Below, piece by piece: positions 34,683-44,073 of a stretch of DNA of 64,000 nt. Both the position numbers and the translations under genes were made by a program. This stretch comes from Blautia hansenii DSM 20583 (lineage in GTDB: Bacteria > Bacillota > Clostridia > Lachnospirales > Lachnospiraceae): assembly GCF_002222595.2 (NCBI RefSeq), contig NZ_CP022413.2, positions 2,914,001 to 2,978,000 on the forward strand. Direction: 5' to 3'. Below the pieces are notes generated by a model. That model saw nothing but the letters and a program-made list of their open reading frames with translations, had not been told where the DNA came from and did no database searches. Numbering within the stretch: position 1 is the stretch's first letter; every line of letters begins with the position of its first letter.

Positions 34683-35492
34683 TCAATTTTTACGGCGCTG
34701 CCTGTATGCCTCGTACATCAAAATTCCCGATGCCATAGCAGCATTTAAGGACTCCACTTTTCCCTGCATTGGAATTTTAATCAGGGTATCTGCGCTCTCT
34801 GTGAGCTGCTCGGTAAGACCGTTTCCTTCATTTCCAATAAGAAATGCTGTGCCTTTCGTATAACACTCCTCATCGTAATCATTTCTTCCTTTTAAATGAG
34901 CAGCATAAGTCGTAATTCCCTTTTCTTTTAAAAGAGGAAGCACTTCCTCCTCAATGGAATTTACATAAATAATCGGCATCCTGTAAACAGAGCCCATAGT
35001 GGAACGGATAACCTTCGGATTAAACACATCTACGGAGGTTCTGCTCATAATTACGCCTGTCACTCCTGCCCCTTCTCCGGTTCGTAAAATTGTCCCCAGA
35101 TTTCCCGGGTCCTGTAAATCTTCTAAAATCATCAGCAGGGGATTTTCTTCTCCGCTTAAAATTTCAGAAAGAGTATAATTCTCCATTTTCACCAGACAAA
35201 GCACTCCCTGAGGTGTTACGGTATCGGATAAATTTTTAAAAATCTTATCGTCCACAAGCTCCACATATTCTGTTTCTTCTATACTAATGCCTTTCTCCAG
35301 AAGGATTTTTTCACATTCCTCCTTCCGGGCAAAAGACTGGGATAAATACACCTTTTGCAGACGGGATTTTGGTACTTCACTGAACATCTTAATTCCCTCA
35401 ACCGCAAAAACCTGTTCTTCCCTGCGTACCTTTGCTTTCTTCAATATCTGCTGTACTTTCTTTATCTGTACATTTGACGCACTTGTAATCAT
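34683..35492 (-). CDS. SpoU/TrmH family RNA 2'-O-methyltransferase
   Basis: A 269-residue SPOUT methyltransferase. An N-terminal substrate-binding domain (about 1-95) precedes the knotted catalytic domain with motif 1 (EDLQDPGNLGTILRT), motif 2 (LIGNEGNGL) and motif 3 (IPMQGKVESLNAA). It methylates a ribose in rRNA, most likely 23S rRNA as in RlmB/TsnR relatives. It lies 5 nt after pfkA in the same direction. Confidence 0.92.
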   Translation of the reverse strand: MITSASNVQIKKVQQILKKAKVRREEQVFAVEGIKMFSEVPKSRLQKVYLSQSFARKEECEKILLEKGISIEETEYVELVDDKIFKNLSDTVTPQGVLCLVKMENYTLSEILSGEENPLLMILEDLQDPGNLGTILRTGEGAGVTGVIMSRTSVDVFNPKVIRSTMGSVYRMPIIYVNSIEEEVLPLLKEKGITTYAAHLKGRNDYDEECYTKGTAFLIGNEGNGLTEQLTESADTLIKIPMQGKVESLNAAMASGILMYEAYRQRRKN

Positions 35493-35496
35493 TTTC

Positions 35497-36498
35497 TTAC
35501 TCGTTATTCTTGCTGTAATTATGAGACAGGGAATAGCTTACCTCGTACTGGTATTCGGAGATACCTTTCTTCATTGCCAGAGCTTCATTGATATCCATAT
35601 CAATGTACTCACCGTCTCTGTAACAGATAACTCTCTTAGATTTACCTTCCAGAAGAATGTCTACTGCTTTTGCACCCATAATGGAAGCATATACTCTATC
35701 CTTACATGTCGGTGTACCGCCACGCTGCATGTGACCTAAGATAGTCGCTCTTGTTTCAATTCCTGTTGCAGCCTCGATACGTTTTGCCATAGCTTCGGAA
35801 TGTCCGATACCTTCTGCATTAATGATAATATGATGTTTTTTACCTTTTTTACGGTTGTCGATGATGTTGTTGATAATTTTCTGTTCATCAAAATCGTATT
35901 TTTCAGGAAGCAAAATATCCTCTGCACCATTGGCAATACCGCACCATAAAGCAAGATATCCTGCATTTCTTCCCATTACCTCAATAATACTTACACGTTC
36001 ATGAGAAGTAGAAGTATCACGTACCTTATCAATGGCTTCCATAGCTGTATTTACCGCTGTATCAAAACCGATTGTATACTCTGTACAAGCGATATCAAGG
36101 TCAATTGTTCCCGGAACGCCTACTGCGTTAATTCCCAGATTAGCCAGCTTCTGTGCACCGGCAAAAGAACCGTCACCACCGATAACTACCAGACCGTCAA
36201 TGCCGTGTTTTTTACATACCTCGGCAGCTCTCTTCTGTCCTTCCGGTGTACGCATTTCTGTACAACGGGCAGTATACAGGATTGTACCACCTTTTTGAAT
36301 TGTATCTGAAACGTCTACGGCAGTCATGTCAATGATTTCTTCATTCATCAGACCGCTGTAACCTTTTAAAATTCCCTTCATATTAATACCACGGCTTAAT
36401 CCTCTTCTGACTACTGCACGAATTGCAGCATTCATTCCCGGCGCATCTCCACCGCTTGTTAATACACCAATTGTTTTAATTTCTTTATTTGTAGTCAT
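35497..36498 (-). CDS. pfkA: ATP-dependent 6-phosphofructokinase
   Basis: A 333-residue PfkA. The ATP site is GVLTSGGDAPGMN and IGGDGSFAGA (GGDGS with Gly, the ATP-type form, not the PPi-type GGDDS). The catalytic loop is PGTIDLDI, with Leu where E. coli has Asn. It catalyses the committed glycolytic step. The start is set at ATG 36498, 2-3 nt after GGAGGAAGA and matching the family N-terminus; the frame reaches 36546. It lies 76 nt behind dnaE. Confidence 0.95.
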   Translation of the reverse strand: MTTNKEIKTIGVLTSGGDAPGMNAAIRAVVRRGLSRGINMKGILKGYSGLMNEEIIDMTAVDVSDTIQKGGTILYTARCTEMRTPEGQKRAAEVCKKHGIDGLVVIGGDGSFAGAQKLANLGINAVGVPGTIDLDIACTEYTIGFDTAVNTAMEAIDKVRDTSTSHERVSIIEVMGRNAGYLALWCGIANGAEDILLPEKYDFDEQKIINNIIDNRKKGKKHHIIINAEGIGHSEAMAKRIEAATGIETRATILGHMQRGGTPTCKDRVYASIMGAKAVDILLEGKSKRVICYRDGEYIDMDINEALAMKKGISEYQYEVSYSLSHNYSKNNE

Positions 36499-36574
36499 TT
36501 TCTTCCTCCATACTGTTGGCAGACTCTTGTTTCTTATTTTGTACATTCAGTCGTTTTTTATTCTAATCTATTTT

Positions 36575-39500
36575 CTACTGTTTTTCAATACTCTTTTCGA
36601 CAACTTTTACATTATCTTTTCCGTACTTTTCGTACAGCCTTGCCAATAAATCCTGACTGATACGAATACTTTTGGATGCCCCCAGCCTTTTTATGGCTTT
36701 TGGCGACTTGATGTAAATCACCACACTGTCTTTTCCGTCTGCTTCTTTTAAATCCTCGTACAGTTCCCTCTCGCAGGAAAGAAAACTTTCCTTTGTCTCA
36801 AACTGCAGCCACAGCTCTCTTGGCGCATCCTCAAAAGAATACATACTTTCACAGATTACCTTACTTGCTCTTTCCTCTTCCACGGAAACGCGACCTTTGA
36901 TAAACACCTTTTCATCAATTTCCATAAGTCTTACATTCTTTTCATAATCACGAGGGAAAACCACAATCTCCACAGTCCCCAGCAAATCCTCCAAGGTAAG
37001 AAATGCCATTACTTTATTAGTCTTCGTATACTTAATGGTCTTTTCCGTAATCATACCGCCTACAATTACCTGCTGCCCATCACGCACCTTCGGCTGTCCG
37101 CTTTCCTCATCAGGCATAAAATCCGTGGTGACCGCTGATATATTTTTCCTCCAGCAGGTCTCATATTCTTCCAATGGATGACCGCTGATATAAATTCCCA
37201 GCACTTCCTTTTCAAAGGCAAGCTTTGCCTCTTTCGGATATTCCTCCACATCCGGCATATGAATTTCATAGGCCGTTTTTTCTTCCTCTGACACAAAATC
37301 AAATAAACTCATTTGCCCTGCCATCATATTCTTCTTTTCCTGCACGATGGCGTCTAAAATCTGAGCGTATACCATCATTTTCTGACGGCGGTTTCCGGGT
37401 AGTTCGTCAAAAGCTCCTGCCTTAATAAAGTTTTCAATCGCCTTTTTGTTGACATCCTTTCCCGTCATTCTCTCAATGAAATCTCGAAGGCTTGTAAAAT
37501 CTCCTCTCTGATTTCTCTCCGCCACGATGGATTCAATCACCGGCTTTCCAATGCTTTTAATCGCTGATAATCCATATCGTATTCCCCCTCCATCTACGGA
37601 AAAGGTACTGTCTCCCTTGTTAATATCGGGAGGCAGAATAGCAATTCCCATTCTGCGACAGGATAAAATATAATCGGCAACCTTTGGTGGATTATCAATG
37701 ACAGACGTCATCAAAGCAGCCATAAATTCTACAGGGAAATGGCACTTCAAATATGCGGTTTGATATGCCACCACTGCATAAGCTGCCGCATGTGATTTAT
37801 TAAAGGCATACTTTGCAAAATCCATCATCTGCTCATAGATTTTATTTGCAATCTCCTCGGAAATCCCTCTGTTCACACAGCCGGGAACGCCTTCTTCTTC
37901 ATTTCCGTAAACGAAATTTTGACGCTCCTTCTCCATTACCGCAGCCTTTTTCTTACTCATGGCACGGCGCACCAAATCGCTTCGTCCCAAAGTATATCCG
38001 CCCAGAGAGCGCACAATCTGCATAACCTGCTCCTGATACACAATACAGCCGTAAGTTGCGCTCAAAATCGGCTCAAGCTGTGGACAAAGGAAATGAATAC
38101 TGTCAGGATTATTTTTCCCTTCAATATATTGAGGAATGAAGTCCATTGGGCCGGGACGATACAGCGATATTCCCGCAATAACATCCTCCAAACTCTCCGG
38201 CTTCAATTCCTTCATAAAGCTTGTCATTCCTGCACTTTCCAGCTGGAAAACGCCCTCTGTCTTACCTGCTCCCAGCATATCGTAGACCGCTTTATCATTG
38301 TAATCCACATGGTCCATGTCAAGAGAAATCCCTTTGTTTTTCTCAATCAGCTTCACTGCCTTTTGAATAACTGTAAGAGTACGAAGTCCCAAAAAGTCCA
38401 TTTTCAGAAGCCCCAGTTCTTCTAAAGTGGTCATGGTAAACTGTGTAACAATAGAACCGTCTGAAGCCCTTGCAAGGGGAACATATTCGTCTACGGACTT
38501 CTGACTGATTACCACACCTGCTGCGTGCATGGAAGTATGGCGGGGCAAGCCTTCCAGACGGCGGCTCATATCAATAAGCTTTTTCACCATTTCATCCGTA
38601 GTATACAAATTTTTCAATTCCGGGTTCATTTTTAAAGCCTTATCGATGGTGATATTTAATTCCTCCGGTATCATCTTGGCAATGGCATCACACTGCGCAT
38701 AGGGCAAGTCCATAACCCTTCCCACATCACGTATTACACCTCGTGCTGCCATTGTACCAAAGGTAACAATCTGAACCACCCTGTCTTTTCCGTATTTTTC
38801 CACTACATAATCAATAACCTCCTGCCTTCTCTCAAAGCAGAAATCCACGTCAATATCCGGCATGGAAACACGTTCTGGATTTAGAAAACGCTCAAACAGA
38901 AGATTGTATTTAATAGGGTCCAACTTCGTAATTCCCAACGTATAGGAAACAAGGCTTCCCGCCGCAGAACCACGTCCCGGTCCTACCATAATGTCATGGT
39001 CTCTGGCAAATCGGATAAAGTCCCATACAATCAGGAAATAATCCACATAGCCCATGGTTTTAATAACGCCCAACTCGTATTCCAGACGTTTTTCCAATTC
39101 TGTCAAATCTCCGCTGTATCGCTCCTTCAAGCCGTCATAGCACAGCTTGTTTAAATATTCCCATGAGGTATAAGGAGCAGGCACATCAAATTTCGGCAGC
39201 TTTGTCACCCCAAACTCAATCTCCACCTCACAGCGGTCTGCAATTTTCTGGGTATTTTCCAACGCTTCAGGAATATAAGGAAATAGCTCTGCCATTTCCT
39301 CCGGAGATTTTACATAATATTGTCCTCCCTCATAGCGCATGCGGTTTTCATCACTTAAAAGCTTTCTGGTCTGTACGCACAGCAAAATATCATGGGCTTC
39401 CGCATCTGTGTCATATGTGTAATGCACATCATTGGTGGCAACCAGTGCAATGCCCGTTTCCTGACTCATTCGCAAAAGCTGCTGATTGACTCTTTGCTGC

Positions 39501-40045
39501 TGAGGAATTCCGTGGTCCTGAAGCTCTAAAAAGAAATTTCCCTTCCCGAAAATTTTCTCATATCGCAAAGCAGCGCTTTTCGCTTCTTCGTACATGCCTC
39601 TTGTAATATTTTTTGCAACTTCTCCTGCAAGGCAGGCGCTCAATGCAATAATTCCTTCATGATATTCCTGCAAAAGGTCCATATCCACACGTGGCTTATA
39701 ATAAAAGCCGTCCACAAAAGCCTTTGACACAATTTTCATAAGGTTTTCATAGCCATGATTGTTCTCAGCCAGAAGAACCAGATGGTAATATCTGTCCTCT
39801 GCCTGTCCTATTTCTCTGTCAAAGCGAGAACCGGGGGCAACATATACCTCACAGCCCAAAATCGGCTTAATTCCCGCTGCTTTTGCTGCCCTATAAAAAT
39901 CAATGCAGCCAAACATGACTCCATGGTCTGTTATGGCCGCACTGTTCATTCCCAGTTCTTTTACTCTGGCTACATATTCATTTATCTTGTTTGAACCGTC
40001 TAAAAGACTGTACTCTGTATGTACATGTAAATGAGCAAAATTCAC
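36575..40045 (-). CDS. dnaE: DNA polymerase III alpha subunit (DnaE)
   Basis: A 1156-residue replicative polymerase subunit. The PHP domain (HLHVHTEYSLLDG at the start, about 1-270) is followed by the polymerase palm with GPGRGSAAGSLV and PDIDVDF (about 395), fingers (QEQVMQIVRSLGGYTLG), a helix-hairpin-helix region and a C-terminal OB domain (about 985-1060; VGGMITEKTIKYTKT). Full family length. In Firmicutes DnaE acts with PolC. Confidence 0.97.
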   Translation of the reverse strand: MNFAHLHVHTEYSLLDGSNKINEYVARVKELGMNSAAITDHGVMFGCIDFYRAAKAAGIKPILGCEVYVAPGSRFDREIGQAEDRYYHLVLLAENNHGYENLMKIVSKAFVDGFYYKPRVDMDLLQEYHEGIIALSACLAGEVAKNITRGMYEEAKSAALRYEKIFGKGNFFLELQDHGIPQQQRVNQQLLRMSQETGIALVATNDVHYTYDTDAEAHDILLCVQTRKLLSDENRMRYEGGQYYVKSPEEMAELFPYIPEALENTQKIADRCEVEIEFGVTKLPKFDVPAPYTSWEYLNKLCYDGLKERYSGDLTELEKRLEYELGVIKTMGYVDYFLIVWDFIRFARDHDIMVGPGRGSAAGSLVSYTLGITKLDPIKYNLLFERFLNPERVSMPDIDVDFCFERRQEVIDYVVEKYGKDRVVQIVTFGTMAARGVIRDVGRVMDLPYAQCDAIAKMIPEELNITIDKALKMNPELKNLYTTDEMVKKLIDMSRRLEGLPRHTSMHAAGVVISQKSVDEYVPLARASDGSIVTQFTMTTLEELGLLKMDFLGLRTLTVIQKAVKLIEKNKGISLDMDHVDYNDKAVYDMLGAGKTEGVFQLESAGMTSFMKELKPESLEDVIAGISLYRPGPMDFIPQYIEGKNNPDSIHFLCPQLEPILSATYGCIVYQEQVMQIVRSLGGYTLGRSDLVRRAMSKKKAAVMEKERQNFVYGNEEEGVPGCVNRGISEEIANKIYEQMMDFAKYAFNKSHAAAYAVVAYQTAYLKCHFPVEFMAALMTSVIDNPPKVADYILSCRRMGIAILPPDINKGDSTFSVDGGGIRYGLSAIKSIGKPVIESIVAERNQRGDFTSLRDFIERMTGKDVNKKAIENFIKAGAFDELPGNRRQKMMVYAQILDAIVQEKKNMMAGQMSLFDFVSEEEKTAYEIHMPDVEEYPKEAKLAFEKEVLGIYISGHPLEEYETCWRKNISAVTTDFMPDEESGQPKVRDGQQVIVGGMITEKTIKYTKTNKVMAFLTLEDLLGTVEIVVFPRDYEKNVRLMEIDEKVFIKGRVSVEEERASKVICESMYSFEDAPRELWLQFETKESFLSCERELYEDLKEADGKDSVVIYIKSPKAIKRLGASKSIRISQDLLARLYEKYGKDNVKVVEKSIEKQ

Positions 40046-40057
40046 TGTATCTCTCCT

Positions 40058-40651
40058 TTATTCGTCTTGCTTTTCCTTGCGAAGCAGAACATTAAACCAA
40101 CGATTGCTCTTGTCTGTTCTGACATCACTGGTTTTCCATATGTCCAATACTTTTACATTTGAAAAAGAGTCCAAAAGGTCATTAAGAGCCTCTCTGTCAT
40201 AATCATAGAAATATCTGCCATTGTAGTTACCGTTTCTGTCTCCCTTTTGAACGGAAAAATACAAAATCCCATCATCCTTCAATGCCCGCAGGATTTTCGC
40301 CATAATGTCCTTCACTCTGTCCGGTGAAAAATGCCCTAAAATAGCACAGGCCCAAATCCCATGAAAAACATCTTCAAATTCCATATCCTCCGCTCTAAGA
40401 TGCAGCACTTCTTTTCCTGTGTGAATACTTGCCAGCTCACACATTTTCTCAGAACCATCCATGGCAGTAACGACACAGCCTTCTTCTTCAAGGCATACTG
40501 TATCTCTGCCCGATCCACAGCCTAAATCAAGAACATCTGCACTTTCCGGAAGCAATTCAACAAAACGTTTGATTTGCTCCTCCATGCCAAATTCTACTGT
40601 TTCTTCATAATAAGGTACTGCGTACCGGTCATAATAATCTATCGAGTCCAC
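40058..40651 (-). CDS. Class I SAM-dependent methyltransferase
   Basis: A 197-residue Rossmann-fold methyltransferase. Motif I is VLDLGCGSGRDT (about 40), motif II TAMDGSEKM (about 60) and motif III region WACAILGHFSPD. It resembles Methyltransf_25/tellurite-resistance-like enzymes; the substrate is unknown. It lies 12 nt upstream of dnaE in the same direction and behind a structured intergenic element. Confidence 0.87.
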   Translation of the reverse strand: MDSIDYYDRYAVPYYEETVEFGMEEQIKRFVELLPESADVLDLGCGSGRDTVCLEEEGCVVTAMDGSEKMCELASIHTGKEVLHLRAEDMEFEDVFHGIWACAILGHFSPDRVKDIMAKILRALKDDGILYFSVQKGDRNGNYNGRYFYDYDREALNDLLDSFSNVKVLDIWKTSDVRTDKSNRWFNVLLRKEKQDE

Positions 40652-40730
40652 TTATTTTCCTCCTTCTGGACATTTACAATTATACTTTACTTAAACATTT
40701 TACAATTATACCACGTGCGCAGAAAAGGAA

Positions 40731-40845
40731 GCGCCCGATAGGGTATTTACTTTTCAAGCCGTGGCTTGCCGGTATAATCCGACGCCTCGTGGCGGCAAGC
40801 CGATTTCATCGGCTTGGTTTGCACATCGTGCAAACATTATACCAT
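40731..40845. other. GC-rich structured intergenic element (several hairpins)
   Basis: Between the CvfB-like gene and the methyltransferase gene lies a block richer in G+C than its surroundings, made of successive hairpins: AAGCC..GGCTT (40756-40767), CAAGCCGATTTCATCGGCTTG (40796-40816) and GTTTGCACATCGTGCAAAC (40817-40835). GGTATAAT (40771) and ATTATACC (40836) bound part of it as an inverted repeat. It may be a small mobile palindromic repeat, a terminator array or an RNA leader. Confidence 0.5.
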
Positions 40846-40867
40846 AATCTTTTCTCTTGGAAAAGTC

Positions 40868-41707
40868 TTACCGTATAGAAATTTTTCCATTTTTTATTTC
40901 GATTTTATTTTCTTTTAACAGATGCCCCACTGCACGCTTAAAAGCATTTTTACTGAGTCCGAACTCTCTTTGAATAATCTTCGGGTCTGCCTTATCGTCA
41001 AAAGGCAGCTCTCCGTCAAACTCCTGAATGATTTCATAAACACTTTCTGCATCTTCATAAATCTGCATATATGCTTTTTTCTTGGCGCTCAGTGTCAATT
41101 TTCCGTCCTCACGGACCGCTGTCACACGACAGGTCAGCTCATCTCCCGGTTTATAATTCCCCTGTGCCTCCTGTCTTGGTATCATGGCAGAATATTTATC
41201 ATCCACAGCCACAAAGACACCAAAATTATCGCTGATTTCATAAACAACACCGGTTACTGTATCGCCTTCTCCATAAGGTGAGTCTGTTCTTAAATAATGA
41301 TACACCTTCATGGTCGCACAAAGACGGCTACTCTTATCAATATACAATGCTACCAGAACTTCTTCGTTTTCATGAAGCTTTTTTGTCTGCTGTTTATATG
41401 GAAGGAAAAGGTCTTTTTCCAAGCCCCAGTCTAAAAATGCTCCTATTCTTGTTACCTGTGCTACGCGGAGCACTGCAATTTCTCCCAAAGTAATTTTCGG
41501 CTCTCTCACAGTGGCAATCAAACGGTCTGATGAGTCCTTGTAAATAAATACAGAAATCTTATCGCCCTTCTGTGTTTCTTCCGGAACCTGTTTTTTCGGC
41601 AGAAGAACAGTTTCCTTCTCCCCTGCATTTTCTGTTTCACCTAAATAAACACCGAAATCTACCAGCTTTGCAACTGTCAGCTCCTGTTTTTTTCCTAATT
41701 CTATCAT
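40868..41707 (-). CDS. CvfB-like S1-domain RNA-binding protein
   Basis: A 279-residue protein with S1-type OB folds (about 1-60, 65-130, 140-210; VLRVAQVTRIGAFLDWGLEKDLFLP is typical) and a C-terminal winged helix (about 215-279; IQREFGLSKNAFKRAVGHLL). This is the layout of staphylococcal CvfB and YitL, RNA-binding regulators of virulence and stress genes. Exact role here unknown. Confidence 0.9.
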   Translation of the reverse strand: MIELGKKQELTVAKLVDFGVYLGETENAGEKETVLLPKKQVPEETQKGDKISVFIYKDSSDRLIATVREPKITLGEIAVLRVAQVTRIGAFLDWGLEKDLFLPYKQQTKKLHENEEVLVALYIDKSSRLCATMKVYHYLRTDSPYGEGDTVTGVVYEISDNFGVFVAVDDKYSAMIPRQEAQGNYKPGDELTCRVTAVREDGKLTLSAKKKAYMQIYEDAESVYEIIQEFDGELPFDDKADPKIIQREFGLSKNAFKRAVGHLLKENKIEIKNGKISIR

Positions 41708-41787
41708 AAATTCTCCTCTATATTTCTCTTAACTGATTACTGTGTTTCAAGCATATCATAGAACATTTCTTTTCACAATAAATTTAT

Positions 41788-42498
41788 CTATCGAAACTCC
41801 ACAATCGCATAAGTTTCTCCATCAGGACTGTCCAGACTCACTGTGTAAATTCCGTTTTCTTCGTCTTCATGCACCTTCGGTATTATCACACTGTCCAAAA
41901 CTGCCTGACTTTTATATTCTGCCCGCATTTGTTTTACTGCAAAATCTGCCGGAATATATTCCTGCGCCATCAGCACATATTGTCCGTTGTTTACATGATG
42001 ATTGGTGTCCAAATGATGTACTTTCACCTGAAATGAAGGAAATTCTTTGTAATCCTTTGGCATCCTTATCTTTCTGGGGGCATATTCCATATCCAGCTTT
42101 TCCTCTAACACATAAGCCTTAATCTGAGTTTCATCCACATTCACCGGATGACCTGTATTCAAATCCAGAAGTGTCCATAGAGCATTCGCATAGGCTACTT
42201 TATTGCCATTTTCATCCTCCATGGCAAAATTTCTTTTTCCCAGAAAATGCTTAAACTCATAAGGCCACGTAGATATTGTAACTTTTTCACAAAGCTTAGG
42301 ATAACGTTCCACCACAATCTGCCATGCGGAAAGCACCCATACCTGATGTCTCTCTTCCAGAAATTTCATACCAACGCCGATATCCTCTGATTGAAATGTA
42401 CTGCAATCCTGAAAATAATTGATAATTCCATTTAAGGTAAGACATTTATTCTCCCCTGTCTCGCTGAAACGTATTCTGCTGTCAAAAGAATATTTCAT
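41788..42498 (-). CDS. Acyl-ACP thioesterase (FatA/FatB-like, bacterial type)
   Basis: A 236-residue double-hotdog thioesterase. The N-terminal hotdog starts IRFSETGENKCLTLNGIINY; the second carries the catalytic loop LDTNHHVNNGQY (Asp-x-Asn-x-His-x-Asn, about 160-170). It releases free fatty acids from acyl-ACP and so sets chain length and fatty-acid excretion. ATG 42498 (AGGGGG 9 nt upstream) is preferred to ATG 42504. Confidence 0.9.
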   Translation of the reverse strand: MKYSFDSRIRFSETGENKCLTLNGIINYFQDCSTFQSEDIGVGMKFLEERHQVWVLSAWQIVVERYPKLCEKVTISTWPYEFKHFLGKRNFAMEDENGNKVAYANALWTLLDLNTGHPVNVDETQIKAYVLEEKLDMEYAPRKIRMPKDYKEFPSFQVKVHHLDTNHHVNNGQYVLMAQEYIPADFAVKQMRAEYKSQAVLDSVIIPKVHEDEENGIYTVSLDSPDGETYAIVEFR

Positions 42499-42537
42499 AA
42501 TCATTATCCCCCTATTCTTTTCTATAAAGCAAAAAAA

Positions 42538-42562
42538 TATCCCAGACGCTTTGTCTGGGATT
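42538..42562 (-). terminator. Terminator of tRNA-Gln
   Basis: TCCCAGAC and GTCTGGGA arms with a 4-5-nt loop, then ATATTTTTTTG on the minus strand, immediately after the tRNA. Confidence 0.9.
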
Positions 42563-42567
42563 GAAAG

Positions 42568-42639
42568 CTGGGCTACAAGGATTCGAACCTTGAAATGACG
42601 GAGTCAGAGTCCGTTGCCTTACCGTTTGGCGATAGCCCA
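42568..42639 (-). tRNA. tRNA-Gln (anticodon CTG)
   Basis: A 72-nt cloverleaf on the minus strand. It has a 7-bp acceptor stem TGGGCTA/TAGCCCA with G discriminator, a D arm GCC..GGC, an anticodon stem ACGGA/TCCGT with loop CTCTGAC (anticodon CTG, reading CAG), a 5-nt variable loop and a T arm CAAGG-TTCGAAT-CCTTG. CCA is not encoded. The UG/U-A start is typical of Gln tRNA. Confidence 0.95.
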
Positions 42640-42891
42640 ATGTTTTGTGTTGTGCCTCACAACAAAATGTATTATATATCATTGTTTTTAAAAATGCAAG
42701 TACTTTTTTAAAATTTTTTTATTTTTTTTAAAATTATTTTTTAGAGCATATTTTAGGGGGATTTTAAAATAGAATTCCTCTGCTTTTCCTGAAATTTTAC
42801 CTGAAATGGTATTGAAATGTTTTGATTACCTGCAAACCCCATAAGCACTAAAGATTTGCAGGTATTTCAGATTTGATTTTACTTCTAAATA

Positions 42892-43458
42892 TTACATCTT
42901 AGAAATGAATTCATCCAGTGATTGAGCCGTTAATGCTGTCTGCATCCAAGCTTTAAGCCTTTCTATATCCTGTTGCTGATGCAGAGTTTCCAGAAGACTA
43001 TTGGGTAATCGTCCAAGTCTGCTTAAAGTCATCTCAAGCATCTCCTTTGCCATTTTTAGTTGTCCTTCTTCTTCCCCCTGTTTTTGTCCTTCTCTACATT
43101 CATCTTCCAGCAATAGTTCTAAAAGCATAAATCTTTCCTCCATTTCTCTGCTCTCCCTGATATGGGTGACTGATTTCTGCACTTGCCTTACATAATCATC
43201 TTGAAAATCCTTCTGACTTTCTTTTAAGTCTGCATGTACAAATTTCAGAAAAGAAACCAATTCCTTTGGTACGTCTTTTGAATTCTCTCCACGAGTATTT
43301 AAAAACACAATGCAACGTCCATCCTTTAGAATTTCCACATGGTCAACTTTTATAGGAAGAACACGTTCCAAAAAGCCTTTGCAGTTTTCTTCATCTGACA
43401 TCACTGCTGCAAACATAAAATTATTTTTAATTGTAAGGTTCTTTAATAATGTATCCAT
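42892..43458 (-). pseudogene. Rpn/PD-(D/E)XK nuclease family transposase remnant, internally deleted
   Basis: A 188-codon open frame with the N-terminus (LTIKNNFMFAAVMSDEENC) and C-terminal half (KELVSFLKFVHADL.., coiled coil and LEMTLSRLGRLP) of Rpn-type recombination-promoting nucleases. Family members are about 280-320 residues. The join falls after about residue 55, where the nuclease core with its Asp and E-x-K/Q residues should begin, so the protein has lost its active site while staying in frame. Inactive as a nuclease; a residual regulatory role cannot be excluded. Confidence 0.7.
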
Positions 43459-43818
43459 ACTTTTTCCTCCATCTTACAGAGGAATTCTATAACATATAGT
43501 ATAGCAAAGAAAAAAACAAGTTTCCAGACATTTTCCTTCTTGGACAGGGCATAAAAAGTTCTCTATTTATTTCCCCTTTCTTCACAGAATGTTCATTGAC
43601 TTTTTAATCGCAAAAAGAGTAAACTATTAGCTACATACTCTATATTTCATCCCAACACATCCATTCTCCTATTCTTGTCCTTTACTTACAAAACACTAAT
43701 CCTTATCTGCATTTCATCACATAACATACTTTAAAATCCGCAATCATCAGCCTAATATCTCTTACAGCTCCCTCTTTAATTCCTTTCAGCTTTATTTCTT
43801 CCATTAACGTATAGCTAT

Positions 43819-44016
43819 CTTCTCAGATACACACTCAGTATTCCAACAGCAAATGATTAGTCCTATTTTCGCAGTTTTTCGAGTATAGTGATGTTTTGAA
43901 AGCCATGTTTGAGTGCATCTGCACGAGTTTGGCTAAAAAAACATCTATATACGACGGAGAAAAACAAGAAAATTGACTTATTTGCTGTGGAATAGCTGAG
44001 ACCGTATCTGCATAAG
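43819..44016. repeat. 198-nt imperfect palindrome (MITE-like folded element)
   Basis: The left arm (CTTCTCAGATAC.., TATTCCAACAGCAAAT.., then GATGTTTT) aligns with the reverse complement of the right arm over about 90 nt, with small bulges and a TGCA-TC-TGCA apex at 43914-43925. Sequence differs from the palindrome at 6946-7111. The remaining non-coding stretch 43459-43818 is AT-rich with no gene or clear signal; a 109-codon open frame at 43835-44164 runs through the palindrome and is not credible. Confidence 0.7.
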
Positions 44017-44020
44017 ATAC

Positions 44021-44062
44021 AAAAAAAGCCACAATACCGCTCCCCACAGCATCATGGCTTTC
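44021..44062 (-). terminator. Terminator of the second MATE gene
   Basis: AAAGCCA and TGGCTTT arms around a 23-nt loop, then TTTTTGT on the minus strand, 12 nt after the MATE stop at 44074. Confidence 0.85.
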
Positions 44063-44073
44063 TGACTTTTTCT

